20,138 nt of DNA from JBFWIL01 sp050256015 (GCA_050256015.1 JBFWIL010000013.1:1-20138), one strand, 5' to 3'; positions 1 through 6,728 are shown, counted from the first letter of the stretch. Numbers and translations: made by a program. The notes: generated by a model from the sequence alone, not told the origin.

Positions 1-5
1 TTTAG

Positions 6-17
6 ATTTCCGGAAAT
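6..17. repeat. Perfect 12-bp palindrome at the left edge
   Basis: The sequence ATTTCCGGAAAT is a perfect palindrome. It lies 3' of the GbsR-type gene and may belong to the regulatory region of a neighbour outside the window. It has no loop and no T-run, so it does not look like a terminator. Function unknown, and chance occurrence is possible. Confidence 0.3.
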
Positions 18-47
18 TGGCTCGTTGCTTTGTTCTGTAAATGCTAC

Positions 48-71
48 TTAGTTCTGAAATTAACGAACTAA
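48..71. promoter_or_regulatory. Candidate GbsR/MarR operator, downstream copy
   Basis: TTAGTTC and GAACTAA form a perfect 7-bp inverted repeat around a 10-nt AT-rich spacer. The core is GTTC-N10-GAAC, the same half-sites and spacing as the repeat upstream of the adjacent regulator gene (586-603). Winged-helix MarR-type dimers commonly bind such dyads. This site lies 15 bp beyond the stop of the regulator, so it may govern a gene starting left of position 1. As a terminator it would be poor, because the stem is AT-rich. Confidence 0.5.
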
Positions 72-86
72 AAAGATAAAATTTTA

Positions 87-551
87 TTATTCTTTCCTGT
101 ATTCTGTTTTTAGTTCATCAAGCCTGTTAATAAAAAAGTCCATTCCTTTTGAAATATTCTTCAGGAACATGGCTTCGCGTGAATACGGGTCTTTTTTCAG
201 GCTGATTATCTGACTGACGACATCCTGACTCTTCCTGATCTTTTTCCCTACTTCATCTATTATTTCATCAAATTCCATGAAAATAAAACGGAAATAGCGT
301 TTCCGGTCGCCCGGGTGAGTCACATACTCGAGAGCACCCCGCAACTCCAGGTTCTTCAGTGCGGTGCTGACTGAGCTTTTGCTCATCCGCATTTCCTTTA
401 CGATCTCATCAAAGGTATATTCTTCCTTGTCCATCACCATCAGCATACCCATGATACGGGCTGCCGCCGGCTGGTAACCATCCCGCTCGTTCTGAATGCC
501 GATGTATTCGATCAGTTCTTTTTGTTTTTTTATTCTCGCTGATTCTTCCAT
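87..551 (-). CDS. GbsR/MarR family winged-helix transcriptional regulator
   Basis: A 154-residue cytoplasmic DNA-binding protein resembling the GbsR branch of the MarR superfamily (GbsR of Bacillus is a choline-sensing repressor). Residues about 30-90 form a winged helix-turn-helix: the recognition-helix segment MSKSSVSTALKNLELRG is at 56-72, and a basic wing with GDRKRYFR is at 81-88. The C-terminal half (about 93-150) is helical and charged, as expected for the dimerisation helices. It is the only minus-strand gene and points away from the two-component system. The start at 551 has no clear Shine-Dalgarno. On the minus strand a TATCTTTA box (569-576) fits a -7 element, and an inverted repeat at 586-603 covers its -33 region, so autorepression is likely. 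In Bacteroidota such regulators often sit beside efflux or membrane-transport operons, but the partner gene is outside the window. The ligand cannot be told from sequence. Confidence 0.85.
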   Translation of the reverse strand: MEESARIKKQKELIEYIGIQNERDGYQPAAARIMGMLMVMDKEEYTFDEIVKEMRMSKSSVSTALKNLELRGALEYVTHPGDRKRYFRFIFMEFDEIIDEVGKKIRKSQDVVSQIISLKKDPYSREAMFLKNISKGMDFFINRLDELKTEYRKE

Positions 552-584
552 GTAAAATTTCTTTTGCTTAAAGATAGTTTTTTT

Positions 585-604
585 TGTTCTAAATATTAAG
601 AACT
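585..604. promoter_or_regulatory. Candidate GbsR/MarR operator, autoregulatory copy
   Basis: The core GTTC (586-589), N10, GAAC (600-603) matches the second copy at 51-68 in half-site and spacing. It lies 35-52 bp upstream of the regulator start codon. It overlaps the expected -33 zone of a minus-strand promoter whose -7-like box reads TATCTTTA (569-576). This arrangement suits a repressor controlling its own gene. The evidence is pattern only. Confidence 0.55.
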
Positions 605-702
605 ATCCGAATTTTTTTTTGGAGGACTTACCGGGTTCGGAAATTTACGGAAGGCTTTTTTCTCACAGGCTTGTTCAGGAGCAAAAATATCCTGCAATTT
701 TG

Positions 703-710
703 TACCTTTA
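703..710 (+). promoter_or_regulatory. Candidate -7 box for the histidine kinase operon
   Basis: TACCTTTA differs from the Bacteroidetes -7 consensus TAnnTTTG only in the last base and sits about 30 bp before the kinase start codon. No convincing TTTG -33 element lies 19-23 bp upstream. The rest of the 552-740 intergenic stretch shows only the operator and the divergent promoter of the GbsR-type gene. Confidence 0.4.
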
Positions 711-740
711 GCAATGCATTACAGCAAATAAAAAAACCGA

Positions 741-2282
741 ATGATCCGGACCTTTATAAAAATAAGTCTGGTTTTGCTGATTATTGTTGCCTTACCTATG
801 GGATTTTACCTGATACGGGAATATTCTGCCCTGACCAAAAACGAAAAAATGGTTGAGCGGGTGTTTTCCACACAACTGGAGTCAATCCTGTTTGCGGTGA
901 ATCAATATTCGGAAAACGTGTTAAAACAGTGGAGCCAGACACTCGATCAGCCTGTTGTCATTGAAGGAGAGCTGATGCATTCGTTGATGATGAACCTGTT
1001 CCGGAATAACCAGGCTATTTGTGGGATCCGTTTTCTGGACCCGGATGGCCGCCGGGTGCTAACAGGGCTGGGCCGCCCCGGTGATACGGTCAGCTTTTCC
1101 GGATGGCCTGCCGGTGAACAGGTCAGGGTGATGCGCGAGTTCCTGCAGAACAATTATCAGCGTATTGAGGCTGAACCGGCCGGTGATCAGGTGGTCTACT
1201 GTTTCCTTCCTGCCAGCGGCCGGGGTAAAGTGGTTTGTCAGCTAAAGGTCAATATGAGAACGTTCGTCACCCAGAATCTTCGTCCGCAGATCCAGCAGAT
1301 CTCGCAGGATATCTTTTATGTCCGGATCCGCAATACGAAGAATGATAAATTGCTTTATGCAACCGACGAAGGGGCTGAAGCCGATTCCGCCCTTCAGACC
1401 GCAGTTATGTGGTACCTGCCTGATCATGAACTGGGGATCAGGCTGAAGGAGAAAACGGTTCGTGAGCTGGCCTCGGAACGTTCGCAGCGTGATAATTACC
1501 TGCTGGCGGGAATGAGTCTGATCGTTTTGCTGGGTTTTGTGTTTGTGGTGATGAATATCCGGAAGGAGATCCGGCTGGCCGAAATGAAATCGGAGTTTGT
1601 ATCGAATGTTTCCCATGAAATCCGTACTCCTCTGGCTCTTATCAGCATGTACGCGGAAACTCTCCTGCTGAAGAGAATTTCCGGTCCGAAGAAACAGGAG
1701 GAGTATCTGCGTTCCGTACAACATGAAAGTTTGCGTCTTGCCGATATGGTGAACAGGATACTCGATTTTTCCCGGCTGGAAAAAAACAAACGCTTGTATG
1801 TTTTTAAACTCCTCGATCTTGGGATGTTTATTCCGGAAGTTCTCCGGACACTTGATTTCCGGATAAAAAGTGCCGGCGTAAGCTGCAGCTTTCAGCCGGG
1901 AAAAGGCGAATTCTCTGTCTGGGCTGATGCCGGTGCCGTGAAAGATGTGCTGGTTAACCTGATTGACAATGCCCTGAAATATACGCTTGAAAAGGAACCA
2001 AAGCTGATCATCAGGCTCTGGGGCCGGCACGATAATATTTATGTGGAGGTCGAAGATAATGGGATCGGTATTTCTGCCCGTCACCAGAAATATATTTTTA
2101 ACCAGTTTTACCGGGTAACCGATGGAGATCTGGCGCACCGGGCCAAGGGAACCGGACTCGGACTGAACCTGGTGAAACGTATTATGAAGGCTCACAACGG
2201 TTCGGTGTCTGTCTCCAGCTGTCCGGGAGAAGGCAGTACCTTTATTCTTAAATTTCCCCGAAAACAAAAGCGATATGTTTAA
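741..2282 (+). CDS. Two-component sensor histidine kinase
   Basis: A 513-residue inner-membrane sensor kinase that would phosphorylate the response regulator encoded next. The first transmembrane helix is at about residues 7-26 and the second at about 253-274 (YLLAGMSLIVLLGF...). They enclose a periplasmic or extracytoplasmic sensor of about 225 residues with no domain I recognise. The transmitter is complete: H-box SHEIRTPL with phospho-accepting His292, N-box NLIDNALKY with Asn410, G1 box EDNGIGI (Asp439), F-box NQFYRV, and G2 box GTGLGL (471-475). There is no PAS domain, so it is not a classical PhoR, although its partner is OmpR/PhoB-like. The gene overlaps the regulator by 8 nt, implying translational coupling. 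ATG 741 puts a basic residue just before the hydrophobic helix, which supports this start. The signal is unknown. Confidence 0.93.
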   Translation: MIRTFIKISLVLLIIVALPMGFYLIREYSALTKNEKMVERVFSTQLESILFAVNQYSENVLKQWSQTLDQPVVIEGELMHSLMMNLFRNNQAICGIRFLDPDGRRVLTGLGRPGDTVSFSGWPAGEQVRVMREFLQNNYQRIEAEPAGDQVVYCFLPASGRGKVVCQLKVNMRTFVTQNLRPQIQQISQDIFYVRIRNTKNDKLLYATDEGAEADSALQTAVMWYLPDHELGIRLKEKTVRELASERSQRDNYLLAGMSLIVLLGFVFVVMNIRKEIRLAEMKSEFVSNVSHEIRTPLALISMYAETLLLKRISGPKKQEEYLRSVQHESLRLADMVNRILDFSRLEKNKRLYVFKLLDLGMFIPEVLRTLDFRIKSAGVSCSFQPGKGEFSVWADAGAVKDVLVNLIDNALKYTLEKEPKLIIRLWGRHDNIYVEVEDNGIGISARHQKYIFNQFYRVTDGDLAHRAKGTGLGLNLVKRIMKAHNGSVSVSSCPGEGSTFILKFPRKQKRYV

Positions 2283-2949
2283 AATACTTATTGTTGAAGA
2301 CGAACAGGCTATGCTCACCGGCCTGCGTGACAATCTTGAGTTTGAAGGTTATGAAGTGTATACGGCCGCCCGGGGGGACGACGGACTGAAACGGATGCTG
2401 AAACACAGTTATGACCTGGTGCTGCTTGATGTGATGCTTCCCGGCATGTCGGGTTTTGACGTCTGCAGGGAAATGCGGTCGCGGGGAATCGATACTCCGG
2501 TGATTTTGCTTACTGCCCGGGGGGAAGAACTGGACCGGGTTCTTGGCCTGGAACTGGGAGCTGACGATTATGTGACCAAGCCTTTCAGTTTGCGTGAGCT
2601 GCTGGCCCGTATCAAATCCATCCTCCGGCGTACGGCAGGTGCAGGCCTCCGTGACAGTCTCGTCCAAATCGGGAGGCTCAGCGTTTCCTTTGAAGCCTAT
2701 GAGGCTTTTTGTGACGGGCAGCCAGTAAAAATGTCGCATCGCGAGTTTGAGATTCTTCATTTGTTGTACCGCTATGCCGGGAAGATTGTGGGGCGTGATG
2801 ATTTTCTCGATCAGGTTTGGGGAATGGATTACCAGCCTTCTGCGCGTACCGTGGACAATTTTATTGTAAGCCTCCGGCAGAAAATTGACGCTCCGGGTGC
2901 CCAGCATATTGTCACCGTTCACGGGATTGGTTATAAACTGGTGTTTTAG
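2275..2949 (+). CDS. OmpR/PhoB-family response regulator
   Basis: A 224-residue DNA-binding response regulator. The N-terminal receiver (about 2-118) has the acidic pocket Glu8/Asp9, phospho-acceptor Asp52 (LLDVMLPG), Thr80 (LLTAR) and Lys102 (KPF). The C-terminal winged helix (about 130-223) carries the OmpR-type features: SHREFEILHLL, the RDDFLDQVWG segment, the recognition helix region RTVDNFIVSLRQKI, and the final hairpin VHGIGYKLVF. The start codon overlaps the kinase stop region (ATGTTTAA), so the pair is one translationally coupled module. A run of TGACA direct repeats begins 20 bp after its stop codon (see 2969-3015). Regulators of this family bind direct repeats spaced about one helical turn, so control of the gene at 3076 is a reasonable inference. 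Confidence 0.95.
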   Translation: MFKILIVEDEQAMLTGLRDNLEFEGYEVYTAARGDDGLKRMLKHSYDLVLLDVMLPGMSGFDVCREMRSRGIDTPVILLTARGEELDRVLGLELGADDYVTKPFSLRELLARIKSILRRTAGAGLRDSLVQIGRLSVSFEAYEAFCDGQPVKMSHREFEILHLLYRYAGKIVGRDDFLDQVWGMDYQPSARTVDNFIVSLRQKIDAPGAQHIVTVHGIGYKLVF

Positions 2950-2968
2950 CGCGACTTTTTACGGATTA

Positions 2969-3015
2969 TGACAATTCCATGACAACTTCTGACATACGCT
3001 GATGTTTTTTTGACA
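2969..3015. promoter_or_regulatory. Four helically phased TGACA direct repeats
   Basis: TGACA occurs at 2969-2973, 2980-2984, 2990-2994 and 3011-3015, with start-to-start distances of 11, 10 and 21 bp, so all copies lie on about the same helix face. OmpR/PhoB-type regulators bind tandem direct repeats with 10-11 bp period. The E. coli pho box read on the opposite strand also contains TGACA units 11 bp apart. The last copy overlaps the -33 element (TTTG, 3009-3012) of the next promoter, the position of a class II activator site. Confidence 0.55.
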
Positions 3016-3043
3016 GCCCTTTTACATTCCGGCCTTAGCTTTG
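3009..3043 (+). promoter_or_regulatory. Bacteroidetes-type promoter (TTTG / TAGCTTTG)
   Basis: A -33 TTTG (3009-3012) and an exact -7 TAnnTTTG match, TAGCTTTG (3036-3043), are separated by 23 bp, slightly longer than the usual 19-21. Transcription would start near 3048. That makes ATG 3076 the start of the next gene and excludes any upstream in-frame start. The long spacer fits a promoter that needs activation. Confidence 0.6.
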
Positions 3044-3075
3044 CTGTATCAAAACAGTTCAAAAAAAGTAAAGCT

Positions 3076-3441
3076 ATGAAACCAATTTTATCTGCATTGC
3101 TGATGATGCTCCTGTTTACCGGTGCTCGTGCAGGGAATGTTACGGAACAGGAGGCCCGCCTGGATCTTTCCCGTAAGGTACAGAACGTGTTTGAGGAAGA
3201 AATGCGTGAAACAAAAAATTATTTCTATCAGAATGATATTCGGATTATGCGGGAAGATGTTGAAATTATTTTTCTGGTTAACAACCAAAACCAGTTGGAA
3301 GTGGTCCGGGTGAAATGCCGGGATTGTAAGGCCGACGGACTGGTTAGGCATGTTTTTGCCGAACATCCTGTCCGGGCAAACGGATGTTTGCAGGGCAGAG
3401 TGCTCCGCATCCGGGTCGATTTGCGCTATAAAGCCTGGTAG
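3076..3441 (+). CDS. Small secreted Cys-containing hypothetical protein
   Basis: I do not recognise this 121-residue protein. ATG 3076 opens a clear signal peptide (hydrophobic core about 4-15, probable cleavage after Ala-Arg-Ala at 17-19). There is no lipobox Cys, so export to the periplasm or outside is expected. An in-frame TTG at 3010 would add 22 residues, but it lies inside the -33 element and would bury the signal peptide. The mature protein has a charged helical stretch (about 24-50), then an alternating strand-like region. It holds three cysteines: Cys81 and Cys84 in a CxxC (KCRDCK) and Cys104. The C-terminal half (EVVRVKC... GRVLRIRVDLRYK) has the rhythm of small TonB-C-terminal-like folds, a weak resemblance only. 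It is the first gene after the phased repeats and promoter, so it is probably the direct output of the two-component system. Confidence 0.7.
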   Translation: MKPILSALLMMLLFTGARAGNVTEQEARLDLSRKVQNVFEEEMRETKNYFYQNDIRIMREDVEIIFLVNNQNQLEVVRVKCRDCKADGLVRHVFAEHPVRANGCLQGRVLRIRVDLRYKAW

Positions 3442-3490
3442 AATCAGAGAAGAATAAGTAATTTGGGGCAGGATTATAATAGAAGCATAA

Positions 3491-4579
3491 ATGCGTTTTT
3501 CAATTATTCACCTTTGTGTTTTAACGGGAATGCTGTCCGGTCTGCTGACTTTCAACACTACGGTGCTGAAGGCGGCAGACTGGCGTGTTCTGGCAGACCT
3601 TCGCGGAGCGTGGTCGTTTACCGTGGGAGATGATCCGGCCTGGTCTGATCCGGAAACCGTTACAGCCGACTGGGACCGTATGAACGTTCCGGGCCGTTGG
3701 GAAAATCATTATCCCGGCTATAACGGTTATGCCTGGTACCGTCGTTCTTTTAGTCTGCGTACACTGCCGGATCTTCCGGCCGTAACCTTGTTTCTGGGCT
3801 TTATTGACGATGTGGATGAGGTATTTGTTAATGGCCGGAAAATAGGACAAACCGGGACCTTCTTTCCGGCATACAAAACAGCTTATAATGTGGAGCGTTG
3901 CTACAGGGTTCCGGTTTCCCTGTTAAAGAAGTCGGGAAATGTGATCGCCGTGCGTGTTTATGATCAGGCTATGGAGGGAGGCATTGTCAGCGCCGGGAAT
4001 TTCGGTTTTTACATGGATGCCGATCAGCTGTTGCTGGCTCTGGATCTTAGCGGAAACTGGAAATTCAGTACGGAGGACTTTGGCAACATGCATTCACCAA
4101 ATTGTAACGATACGTATTGGAATGAATTAATTGTTCCCGGTATCTGGGAAAACCAGGGCTTTCCCGGTTATGACGGGAAGGCCTTTTACCGCAGGCGCTT
4201 TTCCCTGCCGGCTTTCCTTGCCCGTCAGGAACTCTATCTGGTGCTGGGCCGGATAGATGATTATGACCGGGTGTACCTGAACGGTATGCTGATCGGGCGT
4301 GTTGAAGAGCTGGACCAGTACTCCCGCTTCAGCAGGGGCGAGGCTTACCGTTTGTTCCGGATTTACCTGATTCCGGCTGACGTGCTACGGTCCAAGAATC
4401 TGGTTTCCCTGGAGATTACCGATACCGGAGGAGAAGGGGGAATCTATGAGGGACCGGTGGGACTGGCCGGCCGGGAAGTTGCGGAAAGACTAAGTGCGAA
4501 ATACGCTAACGGCAGTATCGGGACCCGGAATTTTTCTTTCTGGGAGGAACTGCTGAAGTTGTTCAATGATAAGCGATGA
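3491..4579 (+). CDS. Secreted tandem beta-galactosidase-type jelly-roll protein (first paralogue)
   Basis: A 362-residue exported protein with a signal peptide (about 1-28, ending near LKAA). It consists of two copies of the galactose-binding-like beta-sandwich found at the N terminus of GH2 enzymes and in some esterases. Copy 1 (about 31-178) has VPGRWE at 67-72, GYAWYRR at 79-85 and IDDVDEVFVNG at 105-115. Copy 2 (about 181-330) has VPGIWE at 215-220, KAFYRR at 230-235, IDDYDRVYLNG at 255-265 and DTGGEGG at 311-317. No GH2 catalytic barrel or esterase domain follows. The last 30 residues are an unassigned tail. A role in binding carbohydrate or another ligand is inferred from the fold. Its stop overlaps the start of the next gene by 4 nt (ATGA). 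Only 49 bp separate it from the small secreted protein, and no good promoter is seen there, so co-transcription is likely. Confidence 0.8.
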   Translation: MRFSIIHLCVLTGMLSGLLTFNTTVLKAADWRVLADLRGAWSFTVGDDPAWSDPETVTADWDRMNVPGRWENHYPGYNGYAWYRRSFSLRTLPDLPAVTLFLGFIDDVDEVFVNGRKIGQTGTFFPAYKTAYNVERCYRVPVSLLKKSGNVIAVRVYDQAMEGGIVSAGNFGFYMDADQLLLALDLSGNWKFSTEDFGNMHSPNCNDTYWNELIVPGIWENQGFPGYDGKAFYRRRFSLPAFLARQELYLVLGRIDDYDRVYLNGMLIGRVEELDQYSRFSRGEAYRLFRIYLIPADVLRSKNLVSLEITDTGGEGGIYEGPVGLAGREVAERLSAKYANGSIGTRNFSFWEELLKLFNDKR

Positions 4580-5589
4580 AGAAGACAGAACCATACAGGA
4601 AGAGAAGTCAGGGAAGAGGAGTGAAGAGGCTTGTCCTGCTTGGATTGCTTGTGGTTCCGTTTGCTGCGCCTGCAGAGATGCCGTATCCGCTTAGTCTGAA
4701 AGGATACTGGAAATTCCGGATCGGTGACCGGGAACAGTGGGCTTTATGTGAAACGGACGATTCCGACTGGGCCCGTATTAAAGTGCCCGGCCGTTGGGAG
4801 GATGCCGGTTACCAGGGATACGACGGTTTTGCCTGGTACCGGACCCGGGTGGTTATCCCGGCCGGAATGAAATCCCCAAACCTGGTGTTGCAACTGGGAT
4901 ATGTTGACGATACCGATGAGGTTTTCTTTAACGGCCGGCGGATCGGCCGTTCGGGAACTTTTCCCCCGAATTACGTCTCGGCCTACAACGCGTTGCGAAA
5001 ATATCCTATTCCCCAAGAACTGATCTGTTTCGGAACGGAAAATTTGATTGCCGTAAGAGTGTATGATTCCCATCTGGAGGGGGGAATTGTCTCCGGAGAT
5101 CCGAAAATCTATGTAGACACATCCATCCCGCCTTTTGCCGTTAACCTGTCCGGCGAATGGTCGTTTAATCCCGGACAAAGTCCTGAACCGCAAAACGCAG
5201 TGAGCCTGTATGTTCCGGGAGCCTGGGAAAACCAGGGGTTTTACGGGTATGACGGTTACGCCGTTTATTTCCGCAGGGTTTATATTACGGAGAACCTGGC
5301 AAAACAACGTCTGGTACTGGTGGCCGGCCGGATCGATGATGTGGACCGGCTGGTGATTAACGGGAAAATTGTGGGACAGACCGGTGACTTTTCTGCTTAC
5401 CGGCCGCAGACTATGTACCGGGAACTGCGGAATTATGTGTTGCCCCCGGGGACATGCAAAGCCGGGGAGGAAAACCTGATTGAAATACGGGTAAGGGATA
5501 CCGGAGGGGAGGGAGGTATTTTGGAAGGTCCGGTGGGTATTATCAGTCAGGATGATTTCCGGCAATACTGGAAGGCAACCGGAAAATAA
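4576..5589 (+). CDS. Secreted tandem beta-galactosidase-type jelly-roll protein (second paralogue)
   Basis: A 337-residue paralogue of the preceding protein with the same two-domain plan and no catalytic domain. The N terminus has a long basic n-region (about 1-18) and a hydrophobic core (19-33), ending at APA-E as a likely signal peptide. ATG 4576 gives the ATGA overlap with the upstream stop; an internal valine codon at 4621 would be an alternative, less natural start. Copy 1 (about 38-182) has VPGRWE at 70-75, GFAWYR at 84-89, VDDTDEVFFNG at 110-120 and LEGGI at 167-171. Copy 2 (about 187-326) has VPGAWENQGF at 213-222, IDDVDRLVINGK at 253-264 and DTGGEGGI at 308-315. The coupled start suggests the two products are made in fixed ratio, possibly as a heteromer (inference). 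They could instead be sensors or adaptors for the two-component system. Confidence 0.8.
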   Translation: MKKTEPYRKRSQGRGVKRLVLLGLLVVPFAAPAEMPYPLSLKGYWKFRIGDREQWALCETDDSDWARIKVPGRWEDAGYQGYDGFAWYRTRVVIPAGMKSPNLVLQLGYVDDTDEVFFNGRRIGRSGTFPPNYVSAYNALRKYPIPQELICFGTENLIAVRVYDSHLEGGIVSGDPKIYVDTSIPPFAVNLSGEWSFNPGQSPEPQNAVSLYVPGAWENQGFYGYDGYAVYFRRVYITENLAKQRLVLVAGRIDDVDRLVINGKIVGQTGDFSAYRPQTMYRELRNYVLPPGTCKAGEENLIEIRVRDTGGEGGILEGPVGIISQDDFRQYWKATGK

Positions 5590-5590
5590 T

Positions 5591-5598
5591 TACTTTTG
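5591..5598 (+). promoter_or_regulatory. Candidate -7 box before the SBF-like transporter
   Basis: TACTTTTG is an exact match to TAnnTTTG and starts 2 bp after the stop codon of the preceding gene. No good -33 TTTG is visible upstream. If used, the transporter has its own promoter with a leader of about 65 nt. That leader contains a weak GCCGG/CCGGC dyad (5622-5642). Otherwise the transporter is read through from upstream. Confidence 0.4.
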
Positions 5599-5670
5599 CT
5601 GCGAACACGGAGTTTGCAGAAGCCGGAAAATTAAAAGCCGGCAAAAACGAACTTCTCGTAAGCTGGCAGC

Positions 5671-6666
5671 ATGCGTTTGTTTTTTCAGAGGAATTTTAAA
5701 CCGGACTGGTTTATTACGGGCATTGTGCTGATGATTCTGCTGGCCTGGCTGATTCCCGGGTTGGGAGCGGCGGGGAGCCGGGTTGAACTGAAGATGCTGA
5801 TTCATTACGGCATCATGCTTTTGTTCTTCTTTTACGGGCTTAAGCTTAACCCGGCCGAACTGAACAAGGACCTTGGCAACTGGCGTCTTCATCTGCTTAT
5901 TCAGACTATTACCTTTGTTGTATTCCCCGTGGTGGTTTTGCTCTTTCGGCCGTTTTTCAGGGGAACTGCCTCCGAGATCCTCTGGCTGGCAGTGTTTTTT
6001 CTGGCAACACTTCCCTCAACGGTTTCTTCGGCTGTGGTTATGGTGTCCATTGCCCGGGGGAATGTTCCCAGTGCCATTTTCAACGCCAGTATTTCCGGGG
6101 TAATCGGGATCCTGCTTACCCCGGCATGGATGGGACTCTTCCTTGAAAAACAGGCGGATGTATTTTCTTTTATCGGAGTATTGGGCGATCTGGTATCCCA
6201 GATTTTGCTTCCGGTGTGTGCCGGATTGTCTCTGCATGGCTATTTGGGAAACTGGACCAGAAAAAACAGCAGGTATATCGGGCTGTTCGACCGTTCGGTA
6301 ATTCTTTCCATTGTTTACAACAGTTTCAGTGATTCATTTATCCACGGCGTCTTCACCAGCATCGGAGCCTGTGAGTTAATTATACTCGGGAGCTGCGTCA
6401 TTGCCCTCTTCTTCCTGATCTATGGCGGAACCGGACTGTTTGTGCGGGCTATGCATTTTAACAGGGAAGACGGAATTACCATATTGTTCTGCGGATCCAA
6501 AAAGTCGCTGATACACGGATCGGTTTTTTCCAGTGTATTGCTGGCCGGAACACCGTACACCAGCCTGTTCCTGGTTCCCATCATGATTTATCATGCTTTT
6601 CAGCTGTTCTTTATCAGCCTGGTAGCACACCGGAAGGGAATGGAACAGCCAGATTTAATGTTGTGA
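5671..6666 (+). CDS. SBF-like (YfeH/SLC10A7-type) membrane transporter
   Basis: A 331-residue polytopic inner-membrane protein with about ten hydrophobic segments, close in length to E. coli YfeH (332). It resembles the SBF-like family related to the bile acid:sodium symporters and human SLC10A7. Recognisable marks are the first helix FITGIVLMILLAWLIPG (14-30), the FFYGLKLNP motif (53-61) after helix 2, the conserved LPSTVSSAVVMVSIARGN segment (114-131), and FNASISGVIGILLTPAW (137-153), which resembles the unwound-helix crossover of this fold. Near the C terminus, FCGSKKSLIHG corresponds to the second crossover region. The family is probably Na+-coupled, but its bacterial substrate is not settled, and nothing here fixes it. 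It follows the jelly-roll pair by 81 bp on the same strand, so it may belong to the same regulon. Confidence 0.88.
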   Translation: MRLFFQRNFKPDWFITGIVLMILLAWLIPGLGAAGSRVELKMLIHYGIMLLFFFYGLKLNPAELNKDLGNWRLHLLIQTITFVVFPVVVLLFRPFFRGTASEILWLAVFFLATLPSTVSSAVVMVSIARGNVPSAIFNASISGVIGILLTPAWMGLFLEKQADVFSFIGVLGDLVSQILLPVCAGLSLHGYLGNWTRKNSRYIGLFDRSVILSIVYNSFSDSFIHGVFTSIGACELIILGSCVIALFFLIYGGTGLFVRAMHFNREDGITILFCGSKKSLIHGSVFSSVLLAGTPYTSLFLVPIMIYHAFQLFFISLVAHRKGMEQPDLML

Positions 6667-6667
6667 T

Positions 6668-6685
6668 CCGGATAACCTGATCCGG
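6668..6685 (+). other. Hairpin just after the transporter stop codon
   Basis: CCGGAT (6668-6673) and ATCCGG (6680-6685) form a 6-bp stem with a 6-nt loop, beginning 2 nt after the stop. There is no T-run afterwards, so an intrinsic terminator is doubtful. It may protect the 3' end of the mRNA or mark a weak stop site. Confidence 0.35.
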
Positions 6686-6728
6686 AAGCAGGGAGGAGCA
6701 TCGGGAAGAGAGAATGTGTGGGGTGTTT

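Noticed and set aside
671..856. 61-codon plus-strand frame before and overlapping the kinase start
   Set aside because: It overlaps the candidate promoter and the first kinase codons in another frame. Its product has no recognisable features.
1242..2333. Long minus-strand reading frame opposite the histidine kinase (363 codons)
   Set aside because: It lies entirely antisense to a clear kinase and its translation shows no domain, signal or sensible composition. It is a by-product of codon bias on the plus strand.
2248..2922. 224-codon minus-strand frame over the response regulator
   Set aside because: It is the mirror of a well-supported regulator gene. The product is low-complexity in character with no recognisable motif.
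741..2949. Assignment of the two-component pair as PhoR/PhoB or RprX/RprY
   Set aside because: The kinase lacks the PAS domain of PhoR and has a large unassigned sensor region. The start of the regulator does not match RprY as I remember it. A specific name would be a guess.
6668..6685. Intrinsic terminator after the SBF-like transporter
   Set aside because: The hairpin is real, but no T-run follows, so it was listed only as a hairpin.
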